Notes under the pieces: model-generated | Databases searched by the model: none | What the model was told of the DNA's origin: nothing | Seen by the model: the letters and a program-made list of their open reading frames with translations, nothing else | Position numbers and translations under genes: made by a program | NCBI RefSeq assembly: GCF_021044825.1 | Contig: NZ_JAJNOC010000001.1 | Span: forward strand, 558,001-622,000 | Source: Massilia phyllostachyos | GTDB taxonomy: Bacteria; Pseudomonadota; Gammaproteobacteria; Burkholderiales; Burkholderiaceae_D | Length of the DNA stretch: 64,000 nucleotides | Reading direction: 5' to 3' | Part shown: positions 1 through 9,137 of the stretch, piece after piece | Layout: the number at the start of each line of letters is the position of its first letter | Position numbering within the stretch: the stretch's first letter is position 1

Positions 1-3000
1 AAAGCACCCCCGACAACCAGGAAACCCTCACCCTGCTGCGCCGCGCCTTCCACACCCTGAAGGGCAGCAGCCGCATGGTGAACCTGGAGCGCTTCGCCGA
101 AGGCGCGGCCGCGGTCGAGAAGGTCATGAATCTGTGGTTGTCGGAGGCGCGCAGCGCCACGCCGGCCCTGCTGGCGCTGCTGCGCGATGCGCATGCGCAG
201 TTGTCCGCCTGGGTCGACGAGCTGGCCGCGCAAGGCGCGTCGCAGCGCGACAGCGAGACGCTGGTGGCGGCGGCGGCGCGCGTGCTGGAAGGCGGCGAGC
301 CCGAGGCCGCGCCGGTGGCGCAAGTGGAGGAAGCCGCGCCCGCGACCAAGCGCGTGGGCGAACGCGAGATTCCGCTGGCCCTGTACACGATCTACCTCGA
401 CGAAGCCGAGGCGCTGGTGGCGCTGCTGGCGCAGGATCTCGAGGACTGGCGCGCCGCGCCGCAGCGCCCCGCATCGGAAGACGCGGTCAAGGCTGCGCAC
501 ACGCTGGCCGGGACCTCGTCCACGGTGGGCTTCGGCGCCTTGCACGACGTCGCCCACGCCTGGGAGTCGGTGCTGGAAAAACTGGCCGTTCCCGGCCCCG
601 AGCTGGACGCCGCCGGCCGCGAGCTGCTGGACGCGACCCTGGCGCGGGCCCGCACCATGCTGCAGGTGTTCTCGCTCGGCGAACTCGCGCCGCCCCAGCC
701 GGACCTGATCCACCAGCTCGAGACCCTGGGCGAGCGCCTGGCCGGCCAGCAGGCCGCCGGCGTCCATGGCGGCGCCGACACCGGCCTGGCCGCGAAACTG
801 GATGCGCTGTTCGCCACCGCCTACGACGAGCTGCTGGCCGCCCCGCCGCCGGCGCCGCTGCCGCCGGAAGTGCGCGAAGAGGAAGAGAAGGCCGAGGCGG
901 TCAGCGAGATCGACGACCTGTTCGACAGCTTCCTCGACGACCCCTTTGCGCCGCCGCCGCTGCTGCAGGCCGCGCCGGAGGAAGAGGCGCCCGCCTTTGT
1001 CGCGGTCACGCCGGACGAGGCGGTGCTGGCCGAAGCGGTACTGGACGAGGCCGTGCCGGATGTCGCGCCCGTTGCCGAGCCCGAGCCCGAGATCGAGATC
1101 GAACTGCAGCCGCTGCCCGAGCCCGAGCCTGAGCCCAAAAGCGAACCGGAACCCGCACCCGCCGCGCCGCAGGACGACGGCGCGCTCCCCGTCACCCCGG
1201 TGTTCGCGGACGAACTCGACGCCGACCTGCTGCCGGTGTTTCTGGAAGAGGGCGCCGACCTGTTCCCGCAGATCGGCAAGGGCCTGCGCCAATGGCAGCT
1301 CGATCCCCAGGACCACGCCGTGGCCCAGGGCCTGCAGCGCGCCCTGCACACGGTCAAGGGCAGCGCCCGCATGGCCGGCGCGATGCGCCTCGGCCAGCAC
1401 ACCCACGAGCTGGAAACCCAGATCGAGAACATGGTCCACGCCGGGACCACCACGCCGGCCGCTTTCGACGAACTGCTGGCCAACTACGACCAGGCCCTGC
1501 TGCTGTTCGAACAGCTGCAGCAGCCGGCGCAAGCGCCTGTCGATGCCCCCGTCGAGGCCGCGCCGGCGCCGCCGGAACAGGGCGGCGCCCGCACGCCGCT
1601 GGTGCGGGTGCGCGCCGACATCCTCGACCGCGTCGTCAACCAGGCCGGCGAAGTGTCGATCACCCGTTCGCGCCTGGAGAACGGGGTCGGTTCGCTGAAG
1701 GGCGCGCTGTCCGACTTCTCGGACAACCTGGACCGCCTGCGCCGCCAGATGCGCGAGATCGAGATGCAGGCCGAGTCGCAGATCGCCTCGCGCCTGTCGA
1801 TCGCCGGCGAACGCGAATTCGACCCGCTCGAGTTCGACCGCTTCACGCGCCTGCAGGAATTGACCCGCATGATGGCCGAGAGCGTCAACGACGTCGAAGC
1901 CTTCCACGAGAGCCTGTCGCGCACCGTGGACAGCGCGGCGGAAGACCTCGCGGCCCAGCAGCGCATGACGCGCGACCTGCAGCGCGACCTGATGCGGGTG
2001 CGCATGGTGCCCTTCGCCAGCCTGTCGGAACGCCTGTTCCGCGTGGCGCGCCAGACCGCCAAGGAACTGGAAAAACGCGTCAACCTCGACATCCGCGGCG
2101 GCGGCGTCGAAATCGACCGCAGCGTGCTGGAACAGATGGCCGCGCCGTTCGAACACCTGCTGCGCAACGCCATCGTGCACGGCATCGAGGCGCGCTCCGA
2201 GCGCGCCGGCGCAGGCAAGGGCGAGACCGGCGAAGTGCTGGTGCAGGTCGCCCAGCACGGCAACGAAGTCGCGATCGGGTTCAGCGACGACGGCGCCGGC
2301 CTGGACCTGGACCGCATCCGCGCCAAGGCGCGCGCGCTCGGCCTGGTCGCGCAGGACGCGGTGGTCTCCGATCATGACGCAGCCGAACTGATCTTCGAGC
2401 CCGGCTTCTCGACCGCCGACACGCTCACCGAACTGGCCGGCCGCGGCGTCGGCATGGACGTGGTGCGCTCCGAAGCGCATGCGCTGGGCGGCCGCGTCGC
2501 GGTCGAGTCCACGCCGGGCCAGGGTACGCGCTTCTCGATCCACCTGCCCCTGACCCTGGCGGTGGCCCAGGTGGTGCTGGTCAGCGCCGCCGGCCGCACC
2601 CACGCGCTGCCCTCGACCCTGGTGGAACAGGTGCTGCAGGTGCGCGACAGCGACCTGCTGGCGGCGCAGGCGGCCGGCACGATCGCCGCCGGCGGCCAGC
2701 CGCACGATTTATTCGCCCTCGACGCGCTGCTGGGCGAACCGGCAGCGGGCGGCGGCGCGCCGCAGAAACTGACGCCGGTGCTGGTGGTGCACGGCGCCAG
2801 CGGCCGCATCGCCCTGCGCGTCGACGAGGTGCTGGGCAACCGCGAAGTCGTGGTCAAGAACATCGGCCCGCAGCTGGCGCGCGTCCCCGGCATCGCCGGC
2901 GCCACCGTGCTGGGCACCGGCGAGATCGTGCTGATCCTCGACCCGGTGGTGCTGGCCGAACGCCCGGCCCCGGCCGGCGCACAGGTCGCGGAGATCGAAG

Positions 3001-3377
3001 AGGAACAGCGCGCGACCATCATGGTGGTCGACGACTCGATCACCGTGCGCCGCGTGACCCAGCGCCTGCTGGAGCGCGAGGGCTACGGCGTGATGCTGGC
3101 CAAGGACGGCATCGACGCGCTGGAACAGATCGAAGCGGCGGCGCCGGACCTGATGCTGGTCGATATCGAGATGCCGCGCATGGACGGCTTCGACCTGACG
3201 CGCGAGGTGCGCGAGAATCCGCTGACGCGCGGGATTCCGGTCATCATGATCACGTCGCGTACTGCCGACAAGCACCGCAACTATGCCTTGGGGCTTGGGG
3301 TGAATGCGTACTTCGGGAAGCCGTATCAGGAGGCGGTGTTGTTGGCGGCGATTGAGGAGTTACTCAAGAAGGGTTAG
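1..3377 (+). CDS. Chemotaxis-type hybrid histidine kinase (ChpA/PilL-like), 5' end outside window
   Basis: The reading frame is open from the first base, so the N-terminus lies upstream. At least three histidine-phosphotransfer modules are visible: HTLKGSSR near base 50, AHTLAGTS near 497 and LHTVKGSARM near 1347. A Pro/Glu-rich acidic linker (about 1010-1170) separates the second and third. A CheA dimerisation and ATPase core follows, with HLLRNAIVHG near 2155, DDGAGLD near 2287 and GRGVGMDV near 2442. Then come a CheW-like domain (about 2550-2960) and a C-terminal receiver (about 3015-3370) with MVVDDS and the phospho-acceptor region LMLVDIEMPRMDGF. This order is that of ChpA/PilL, the kinase controlling type IV pilus twitching and surface responses. 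Pil-Chp neighbours would be expected upstream but are not in view. Confidence 0.93.
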   Translation, partial: STPDNQETLTLLRRAFHTLKGSSRMVNLERFAEGAAAVEKVMNLWLSEARSATPALLALLRDAHAQLSAWVDELAAQGASQRDSETLVAAAARVLEGGEPEAAPVAQVEEAAPATKRVGEREIPLALYTIYLDEAEALVALLAQDLEDWRAAPQRPASEDAVKAAHTLAGTSSTVGFGALHDVAHAWESVLEKLAVPGPELDAAGRELLDATLARARTMLQVFSLGELAPPQPDLIHQLETLGERLAGQQAAGVHGGADTGLAAKLDALFATAYDELLAAPPPAPLPPEVREEEEKAEAVSEIDDLFDSFLDDPFAPPPLLQAAPEEEAPAFVAVTPDEAVLAEAVLDEAVPDVAPVAEPEPEIEIELQPLPEPEPEPKSEPEPAPAAPQDDGALPVTPVFADELDADLLPVFLEEGADLFPQIGKGLRQWQLDPQDHAVAQGLQRALHTVKGSARMAGAMRLGQHTHELETQIENMVHAGTTTPAAFDELLANYDQALLLFEQLQQPAQAPVDAPVEAAPAPPEQGGARTPLVRVRADILDRVVNQAGEVSITRSRLENGVGSLKGALSDFSDNLDRLRRQMREIEMQAESQIASRLSIAGEREFDPLEFDRFTRLQELTRMMAESVNDVEAFHESLSRTVDSAAEDLAAQQRMTRDLQRDLMRVRMVPFASLSERLFRVARQTAKELEKRVNLDIRGGGVEIDRSVLEQMAAPFEHLLRNAIVHGIEARSERAGAGKGETGEVLVQVAQHGNEVAIGFSDDGAGLDLDRIRAKARALGLVAQDAVVSDHDAAELIFEPGFSTADTLTELAGRGVGMDVVRSEAHALGGRVAVESTPGQGTRFSIHLPLTLAVAQVVLVSAAGRTHALPSTLVEQVLQVRDSDLLAAQAAGTIAAGGQPHDLFALDALLGEPAAGGGAPQKLTPVLVVHGASGRIALRVDEVLGNREVVVKNIGPQLARVPGIAGATVLGTGEIVLILDPVVLAERPAPAGAQVAEIEEEQRATIMVVDDSITVRRVTQRLLEREGYGVMLAKDGIDALEQIEAAAPDLMLVDIEMPRMDGFDLTREVRENPLTRGIPVIMITSRTADKHRNYALGLGVNAYFGKPYQEAVLLAAIEELLKKG

Positions 3378-3402
3378 GGGCTGTTCGACGAACTTGGGGG
3401 AA

Positions 3403-3540
3403 TTGATGCCAGTGGCATCAATCCCGCCTTCGCGGGAAGTCGTAGGCGCCAGTGGCGCGTACGACGGTCTTTAGAGCAGTGGTGAAAATAACGTCAGCGT
3501 AGCTCAAGCACGTCGTTCCGGCGAAGGCCGGAACCCAAGT
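3403..3540. repeat. Cluster of short extragenic palindromes (repeat family A)
   Basis: Four hairpins lie side by side between two convergent genes. They are TTGATGCC/GGCATCAA with loop AGT (3403-3421), TCCCGC/GCGGGA with loop CTTC (3422-3437), a stem centred on GCGCCAGTGGCGC (3446-3458, extended by CGTA/TACG), and TTCCGGC/GCCGGAA with loop GAAG (within 3511-3538). The third and fourth recur at 36648-36781. The structure fits REP-type elements and could also end transcription from both sides. Confidence 0.75.
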
Positions 3541-3548
3541 TTGCGTGA

Positions 3549-4997
3549 TCAGCCTGCGGCCTTTTTCACGACCGCAAACCGCTCGAGCGTCCGCTTACGC
3601 GCAGCATCGTGCTCGACGACAGGCAGCGGATAATCCTGCCCAAGAACGACTCCTTTTTCGGCCAGCACCTCCTCCGCCACCAGCCACGGCGCATGAATCT
3701 CCTTCGCGCTCAACAGCTTCAGGGCCGGCACCCACTCCCGAATGAACTCCCCATGCGCATCGAACCGCGTCGACTGCGACACCGGATTGAAAATCCTGAA
3801 CCACGGCTGCGCATCGCACCCCGTCGACGCCGCCCACTGCCAGCCCCCGTTGTTCGACGCCAGCTCGTAGTCGTTCAGCTTCAGCGCGAAATACCGCTCC
3901 CCGCGCCGCCAGTCGACTCCCAGGTCCTTGGTCAGAAAACTCGCCGTCACCATGCGCAGCCGGTTGTGCATGAAGCCAGTCTGGTTCAGCTGCGCCATCG
4001 CCGCGTCCACCAGCGGATAGCCGGTACGCCCCTCGCACCAGGCCGCGAACAGTTCTTCGGCTTCGTCCCCGCTTTCCCACGCCAGCGCATCGAAGGCCGG
4101 CTTGAACGAGCGCTCCACGACATGCGGATTGCGCGCCAAAATCATCGAATAGAAATCGCGCCAGATGAGTTCCGACAGCCACACCGAGGCCCCGGCGCCG
4201 CCGGCGCCGTTCTCCGCCATCTGGCGCGCGGTGCGCACCAGGTGGCGGATCGAGGTGGTGCCGAAGCGCAGGTGGACCGACAGGCGCGAGGTGCTGTCCT
4301 CGGCCGGAAAGTCGCGCGCGCGGCCGTAGTCGGCGATGCGGTTCACGAAGTCCTCGAACAGCATCTCGGCGCCTTCCATCCCGGCCGGCAGCGGCGGCTC
4401 GCCGGGCGCGAAACCGATCTCCTCGAGCGAGGGCAGGGCCGGCGTGCCGGACGGCGGCGGCGCGAAGTTGTGGGCGTACGGGTCGACCGGCCAGGCGGCC
4501 AGCGTCTCCGGCATCGCCGCCAGGCGTTTGAGCCAGGCATTCTTGTACGGCGTGAACACCGAGAACGGTCCCTTTGCCAGGGTCAACACCTCGTGCTGCT
4601 CGAAAATGACCTGGTCCTTGAACTTCAAGAATTGCCTGCCGTCAGCCCTCAGGCGCTCCTCCATTTGTGCGTCACGTTCGACCGCCTCGGGTTCATAATC
4701 GGCACATACCAACACCGCGTCGACGTCCAATTCGGCGGCCAGCGCGGGAACCACTTCAAGAGGGCGGCCCTGCCGCACGATCAGACAAGCACCGAGCCGG
4801 CGCAGTTCGGCATCGAGACTGGCGATGCTCGCGTGAATGAAACGCACCCGCCGGTCGTCACGGGGCAGCGGGTCCAGGATATCGCTGTCATAAACGAAAA
4901 CGCAGTGCACACGATTGGATGAGGTCAAGGCCTGGTAGAGGGCCGCATGGTCGAATGCGCGAAGGTCCCGCCGGAACCAAACCAAAGAGTTGCTCAT
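3549..4997 (-). CDS. phrB: Deoxyribodipyrimidine photo-lyase
   Basis: The product (about 482 residues) is a light-dependent CPD photolyase, which repairs cyclobutane pyrimidine dimers using FAD. The N-terminal antenna-binding domain starts SNSLVWFRRDLRAFDHAAL. The C-terminal FAD domain has the family signatures WRDFYSMIL, RTGYPLVDAAMAQLN, TGFMHNRLRMVTASFLTKDL and NNGGWQWAASTGCDAQPWFR. Length matches the class I enzyme (E. coli PhrB about 470). The start at 4997 gives MSNSLVWF; in-frame ATGs at 5003 and 5006 are possible and none has a clear Shine-Dalgarno sequence. The gene stands alone, convergent with the chemotaxis kinase and divergent from yqgE. No LexA box was recognised upstream. Confidence 0.95.
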   Translation of the reverse strand: MSNSLVWFRRDLRAFDHAALYQALTSSNRVHCVFVYDSDILDPLPRDDRRVRFIHASIASLDAELRRLGACLIVRQGRPLEVVPALAAELDVDAVLVCADYEPEAVERDAQMEERLRADGRQFLKFKDQVIFEQHEVLTLAKGPFSVFTPYKNAWLKRLAAMPETLAAWPVDPYAHNFAPPPSGTPALPSLEEIGFAPGEPPLPAGMEGAEMLFEDFVNRIADYGRARDFPAEDSTSRLSVHLRFGTTSIRHLVRTARQMAENGAGGAGASVWLSELIWRDFYSMILARNPHVVERSFKPAFDALAWESGDEAEELFAAWCEGRTGYPLVDAAMAQLNQTGFMHNRLRMVTASFLTKDLGVDWRRGERYFALKLNDYELASNNGGWQWAASTGCDAQPWFRIFNPVSQSTRFDAHGEFIREWVPALKLLSAKEIHAPWLVAEEVLAEKGVVLGQDYPLPVVEHDAARKRTLERFAVVKKAAG

Positions 4998-5273
4998 ATT
5001 CATCATCGTGTGCGGGGTCAAGGTGGCGGCCGATTTTACTGGGTAGGATTCTTCCTAGCGGTACAAGGAAGCAGGGAGGCGGGACAGTTGCGGGGCGCAC
5101 GAGCGGGTTCGACCGGTATCGCGGGTCAGCCAAAAGAGGCGCTTAAGTGGCCGTTCAGCCAATTCAGTGTAAACTATCGAAAAGCGTGTTGTTGTGTTGT
5201 GGACACCTTCGGTTGCAGACCTTGTCTATTAGCGCTGTCGATAAACCAGAGTGAGCCCATGTGAGAGTAGCGT

Positions 5274-5930
5274 ATGAAGAAAAGCAAAGTTGGCAACACT
5301 CTACCGAAGCCCGGCATGCCACCGGAAGCTGAAACGACGCTCGGCAAGATCGGCCCCGCTCCGTCCGGACTGAATCTCGCCAACCATTTCCTGATCGCGA
5401 TGCCGTCGATCCAGGATCCGATCTTCGGCGGCACCGTCGTCTACGTCTGCGAGCACAACGAAAAGGGCGTGCTCGGCGTGGTCATCAACAAGCCGACCGA
5501 CATGACCATGGACGTGCTGTTCGACCGCGTCGACCTGAAACTCGCCCCCGGCCTGCGTTCTTCCGTGACCGACCAGCCGATCATGTTCGGCGGCCCGGTC
5601 CAGGACGACCGCGGCTTCGTGCTGCACACGCCCAGCGGACGCTACTCGTCCTCGCTCACCGTCACCGACGACGTCGCCTTCACCACCTCGATCGACGTGC
5701 TGGAAGCGGTCGCCAGCGGCGCCGGCCCGGCCCGCATGCTGGTCTCGATCGGCTATGCCGGCTGGAGCCCGGGCCAGCTCGAGGAAGAACTCTCGCGCAA
5801 CGGCTGGCTCACCGTCGGCGCCGATGCCAAGGTCCTGTTCGACCTGCCGATCGAGGAACGCTATACCGCCGCCATCAAACTGCTGGGAATCGATCCGCTC
5901 ATGCTCGCGACTGAAGCCGGCCATGCATAA
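5274..5930 (+). CDS. YqgE/AlgH family protein (UPF0301)
   Basis: The 218-residue product belongs to the YqgE/AlgH family, whose biochemical role is unsettled. Recognisable stretches are LANHFLIAMPSIQDPIFGGT, VYVCEHNEKGVLGVVINKP, FGGPVQDDRGFVLH and GYAGWSPGQLEEEL. A roughly 30-residue N-terminal stretch (MKKSKVGNTLPKPGMPPE) precedes the conserved core, so the protein is slightly longer than the usual 185-200 residues. The ATG follows GAGAG at a workable distance. The gene directly precedes ruvX with a 15-base gap, the same order as the E. coli yqgE-yqgF pair, and is probably the first gene of the pyrimidine cluster transcript. Confidence 0.93.
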   Translation: MKKSKVGNTLPKPGMPPEAETTLGKIGPAPSGLNLANHFLIAMPSIQDPIFGGTVVYVCEHNEKGVLGVVINKPTDMTMDVLFDRVDLKLAPGLRSSVTDQPIMFGGPVQDDRGFVLHTPSGRYSSSLTVTDDVAFTTSIDVLEAVASGAGPARMLVSIGYAGWSPGQLEEELSRNGWLTVGADAKVLFDLPIEERYTAAIKLLGIDPLMLATEAGHA

Positions 5931-5945
5931 GGGGTTGTTTCCCTG

Positions 5946-6338
5946 ATGGTCGACATCGTATTTGGCTTCGACTTCGGGGTGAAGCGCATCGGCATTGCCA
6001 TGGGCAACACCCTTACCTGGCAGGCGCAACCCTTGACCGTCATCAAGGCGGTCGATAACGCCACCCGTTTCCAGGTCATCGGCGACCTCATCAACGAATG
6101 GAAGCCGGCCCGCCTCATCGTGGGCGAGCCCTTCCATCCCGACGGCGCCGAGCACGACATGACCTTGCGCAGCCGGCGCTTCGCCAACCAGCTCCACGGC
6201 CGCTTCAATCTCCCTGTCGAACTCGTCGACGAGCGCTACTCGTCCGCCGTCATCCCGCACAAGCGCGGCGAGGTCATCGACGCCAAGGCGGCCGCCATTA
6301 TTTTGCAACAATACTTTGACGCTCATGCCAACATCTAA
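5946..6338 (+). CDS. ruvX: Holliday junction resolvase-like / pre-16S rRNA nuclease
   Basis: This 130-residue RNase H-fold protein is of the YqgF/RuvX family, implicated in maturation of the 16S rRNA 5' end and proposed as a Holliday junction resolvase. The N-terminus IVFGFDFGVKRIGIAMGN carries the first catalytic Asp. Other family stretches are IVGEPFHPDG, LVDERYSS and IDAKAAAIILQQYFD, the last two holding the remaining acidic residues. Length is typical (E. coli YqgF 138). It sits 15 bases after yqgE, and its last codons overlap pyrR by 14 bases, implying translational coupling. Confidence 0.95.
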   Translation: MVDIVFGFDFGVKRIGIAMGNTLTWQAQPLTVIKAVDNATRFQVIGDLINEWKPARLIVGEPFHPDGAEHDMTLRSRRFANQLHGRFNLPVELVDERYSSAVIPHKRGEVIDAKAAAIILQQYFDAHANI

Positions 6339-6864
6339 TCAAGAGTACGACGCGGAGGCGCTGTACCGCGAGCTGCTGGGCCAGGTCCGCGCGGGCCTGG
6401 ACGGGGTCGCGGACGCCGCCATCGTCGGCATCCATTCCGGCGGCGCCTGGCTGGCCGAACGGCTGGCCAAGGACCTGGATCTCAGCAATCGCCTGGGTTC
6501 CATCGACGTCTCCTTCTACCGCGACGACTACGCCAAGAAGGGCCTGCATCCGGACGTGAAGCCGACCCACATCCGCTTCCCGGTCGACGGCGCGACCGTG
6601 GTGCTGGTGGACGACGTGCTGCAGACCGGCCGCACCGTGCGCGCCGCGATCAACGTGCTGTTCGACTACGGCAGGCCAAGCTGCATCCGCCTGGCGGCCC
6701 TGGCCGACCGCGGCGGACGCGAGCTGCCGGTGGCGCCGGATTACGTGGGCACCCGCGCCACCCTCGCGCCGAACCAGTCGCTGTGCCTGCAGCGCGACGA
6801 CGCCGGCCAACTCTCGCTGACCATTGAAGTTGAACACACCGACAATGTCCAAGATCTTTCTTAA
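6325..6864 (+). CDS. pyrR: PyrR bifunctional regulator / uracil phosphoribosyltransferase
   Basis: The 179-residue protein is a type I phosphoribosyltransferase of the PyrR family. In Gram-positive bacteria PyrR is an RNA-binding pyr attenuator; many proteobacterial copies may act mainly as uracil phosphoribosyltransferase. The PRPP-binding signature [13 protein letters not shown] is intact, and [17 protein letters not shown] and DVSFYRDDY are typical PyrR stretches. The ATG at 6325 was chosen over an in-frame TTG at 6316; either start overlaps ruvX. The 3' end overlaps pyrB by 20 bases. I see no obvious PyrR-binding attenuator ahead of the gene, because it is embedded in coding sequence. Confidence 0.93.
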   Translation: MPTSNQEYDAEALYRELLGQVRAGLDGVADAAIVGIHSGGAWLAERLAKDLDLSNRLGSIDVSFYRDDYAKKGLHPDVKPTHIRFPVDGATVVLVDDVLQTGRTVRAAINVLFDYGRPSCIRLAALADRGGRELPVAPDYVGTRATLAPNQSLCLQRDDAGQLSLTIEVEHTDNVQDLS

Positions 6865-7822
6865 TCCGCAACTGAACAAGCACGGCGAGCTGCTGCACCT
6901 GCTCTCGATCGAGGGCCTGCCGAAGTCCATCCTGAACCACATCCTCGACACCGCATCGAGCTTCGTCTCGATCTCGGACCGCGAGGTCAAGAAGGTCCCG
7001 CTGATGCGCGGGAAGAGCGTGTTCAACCTCTTCTTCGAGAACAGCACGCGCACCCGCACCACCTTCGAGATCGCGGCCAAGCGCCTGTCGGCCGACGTCA
7101 TCAACCTGAACATCCAGGCTTCCTCGGCCAGCAAGGGCGAGTCGCTGCTGGACACCATCGACAACCTGTCGGCCATGCACGCCGACATGTTCGTGGTGCG
7201 CCACGCCCAGTCGGGCGCCCCCTACCTGATCGCCAAGCACCTGATCGAGACGCAGCAGTCGCACGTGCACGTCGTGAACGCCGGCGACGGCCGCCACGCG
7301 CACCCGACCCAGGGCCTGCTCGACATGTACACGATCCGCCACTACAAGCAGGATTTCACCAACCTGCGCGTGGCCATCGTCGGCGACATCCTGCACAGCC
7401 GCGTGGCGCGTTCGGACATCCACGCGCTGACCACGCTCGGCGTGCCGGAAGTGCGCGCGATCGGCCCGCATACCCTGCTGCCGGGCGGCCTGGAGCAGAT
7501 GGGCGTGCGCACCTTCACCAACATGGATGAGGGCCTGAAGGACGTCGACGTCATCATCATGCTGCGCCTGCAGAACGAACGCATGAGCGGCGCGCTGCTG
7601 CCCTCGGCGCAGGAATACTTCAAGAGCTACGGCCTGACCCCGGAACGCCTGGCGCTGGCCAAGCCGGACGCGATCGTGATGCACCCGGGGCCGATGAACC
7701 GCGGCGTCGAGATCGATTCGGCGGTGGCCGACGGCAGCCAGGCGGTGATCCTGCCGCAGGTGACCTTCGGCATCGCGGTACGCATGGCAGTGATGAGCAT
7801 TTTGGCGGGAACCCAGGCATGA
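6845..7822 (+). CDS. pyrB: Aspartate carbamoyltransferase, catalytic chain
   Basis: PyrB condenses carbamoyl phosphate and aspartate to N-carbamoyl-aspartate, the first committed step of pyrimidine synthesis. The carbamoyl phosphate motif is [17 protein letters not shown]. Other signatures are [30 protein letters not shown] and [11 protein letters not shown]. The ATG at 6845 ([19 protein letters not shown]) gives 325 residues; an in-frame TTG at 6824 is a less likely start. It overlaps pyrR by 20 bases and the next gene by 4 (ATGA). With a non-catalytic dihydroorotase homologue immediately downstream and no pyrI here, the enzyme is expected to be the class A type (PyrB6-PyrX6 dodecamer) known from Pseudomonas. 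Confidence 0.96.
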   Translation: MSKIFLNPQLNKHGELLHLLSIEGLPKSILNHILDTASSFVSISDREVKKVPLMRGKSVFNLFFENSTRTRTTFEIAAKRLSADVINLNIQASSASKGESLLDTIDNLSAMHADMFVVRHAQSGAPYLIAKHLIETQQSHVHVVNAGDGRHAHPTQGLLDMYTIRHYKQDFTNLRVAIVGDILHSRVARSDIHALTTLGVPEVRAIGPHTLLPGGLEQMGVRTFTNMDEGLKDVDVIIMLRLQNERMSGALLPSAQEYFKSYGLTPERLALAKPDAIVMHPGPMNRGVEIDSAVADGSQAVILPQVTFGIAVRMAVMSILAGTQA

Positions 7823-9099
7823 AACACCATATCAAGAACGGGCGTGTGATCGACCCGGCAAACGGCATCGACCAGGTGACGGACCTCTTCATCGCCGACG
7901 GCGTGATCGCCGGCCTCGGCGCGGCCCCCGATGGCTTCGTGGCCGACAACGTCATCGACGCCACTGGCCTGGTGGTCGCGCCGGGCCTGGTCGACCTGTC
8001 GGCGCGCCTGCGCGAGCCGGGCTACGAATACAAGGCGACGCTGGAATCGGAAATGCAGGCGGCGGTGCAGGGCGGCGTGACGACGCTGGTCTGCCCGCCC
8101 GACACCGACCCGGTGCTGGACGAACCCGGGCTGGTGGAGATGCTCAAGCACCGCGCGCGCATCCTGAACCAGGCCAACGTCCACCCGCTGGGCGCGCTGA
8201 CCATGGGCCTGAAGGGCCAGGCGCTGACCGAGATGGCCGAGCTGACCGAAGCCGGCTGCATCGGCTTCGCCCAGGCCGAGGAACCGATTTTAGATACCAC
8301 CGTGCTGCTGCGCGCCATGCAGTACGCGAAAACCTTCGGCTTCACGGTCTGGCTGCGCCCGCAGGACGCCCACATCGGCCGCGGCGGCGTCGCCCACAGC
8401 GGTCCGCTGGCCTCGCGCCTGGGCCTGTCCGGCGTGCCGGTGATGTCCGAGACCATCGCCCTGCACACCATCTTCGAGCTGATGCGCGCCACCGGCGCCC
8501 GCGTGCACCTGTGCCGGATGTCCTCCGCAGCCGGCCTGGCGCTGGTCGCCGCGGCCAAGAAGGAAGGCTTGCCGGTCACCTGCGACGTCGGCGCCCACCA
8601 CCTGCACCTGACCGATGCGGATATCGGCTTCTTCGACTCCAATGCCCGCTTCACGCCGCCGTTGCGCAGCCAGCGCGACCGCGATGCGATCCGCGACAGC
8701 CTGCTGGACGGCACCATCGACGCGATCTGTTCGGACCACACGCCGGTGGACGACGACGAGAAGCTGCTGCCCTTCGCCGAAGCCTCGCCCGGCGCGACCG
8801 GCCTCGAGCTGCTGCTGTCGCTGGTGCTGAAGTGGACCGAGGACCAGCGCGGCAGTGATGCGCTGCCGCGCGCGCTGGCCAAGGTGACGTCCGATGCCGC
8901 CCGTATCGCCGGGCTGCCGGCCGGGACCCTGTCCGTGGGCGCCGCCGCCGACGTGGTGCTGTTCGACCCGGATGCGCGCTGGAAGGTCGAGCGCCGTGCG
9001 CTGGCGAGCCAGGGCAAGCACACGCCCTTCCTCGGCTACGAGCTGGCCGGGCAGGTGCGTGCGACCGTCGTGCGCGGCCGCGTGGCGTTCCAGCGCTAG
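7819..9099 (+). CDS. pyrX: Dihydroorotase-like protein, probably non-catalytic (PyrX/PyrC')
   Basis: The 426-residue protein has the amidohydrolase fold of type I dihydroorotase, but the metal-binding His-x-His is absent. Where active enzymes read DxHxHLREPG, this one has D59-L-S61-A-R63-LREPG. Later elements remain, such as [11 protein letters not shown] (D306) and GATGLELLL. In Pseudomonas the equivalent PyrC' is inactive and serves as a structural partner needed for aspartate carbamoyltransferase. The ATGA overlap with pyrB supports a fixed-ratio complex. An active dihydroorotase must therefore be encoded outside this window. The inactivity is inferred from the missing ligands, not measured. 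Confidence 0.9.
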   Translation: MKHHIKNGRVIDPANGIDQVTDLFIADGVIAGLGAAPDGFVADNVIDATGLVVAPGLVDLSARLREPGYEYKATLESEMQAAVQGGVTTLVCPPDTDPVLDEPGLVEMLKHRARILNQANVHPLGALTMGLKGQALTEMAELTEAGCIGFAQAEEPILDTTVLLRAMQYAKTFGFTVWLRPQDAHIGRGGVAHSGPLASRLGLSGVPVMSETIALHTIFELMRATGARVHLCRMSSAAGLALVAAAKKEGLPVTCDVGAHHLHLTDADIGFFDSNARFTPPLRSQRDRDAIRDSLLDGTIDAICSDHTPVDDDEKLLPFAEASPGATGLELLLSLVLKWTEDQRGSDALPRALAKVTSDAARIAGLPAGTLSVGAAADVVLFDPDARWKVERRALASQGKHTPFLGYELAGQVRATVVRGRVAFQR

Positions 9100-9137
9100 T
9101 CAAGCAGGGCGGCTTGCCGCCGCCCGTTTCCTGACCC

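Noticed and set aside
7819-9099. Annotating the pyrB-adjacent gene as a working dihydroorotase (pyrC)
   Set aside because: The HxH metal ligands are replaced by S61 and R63, so catalysis is very unlikely.
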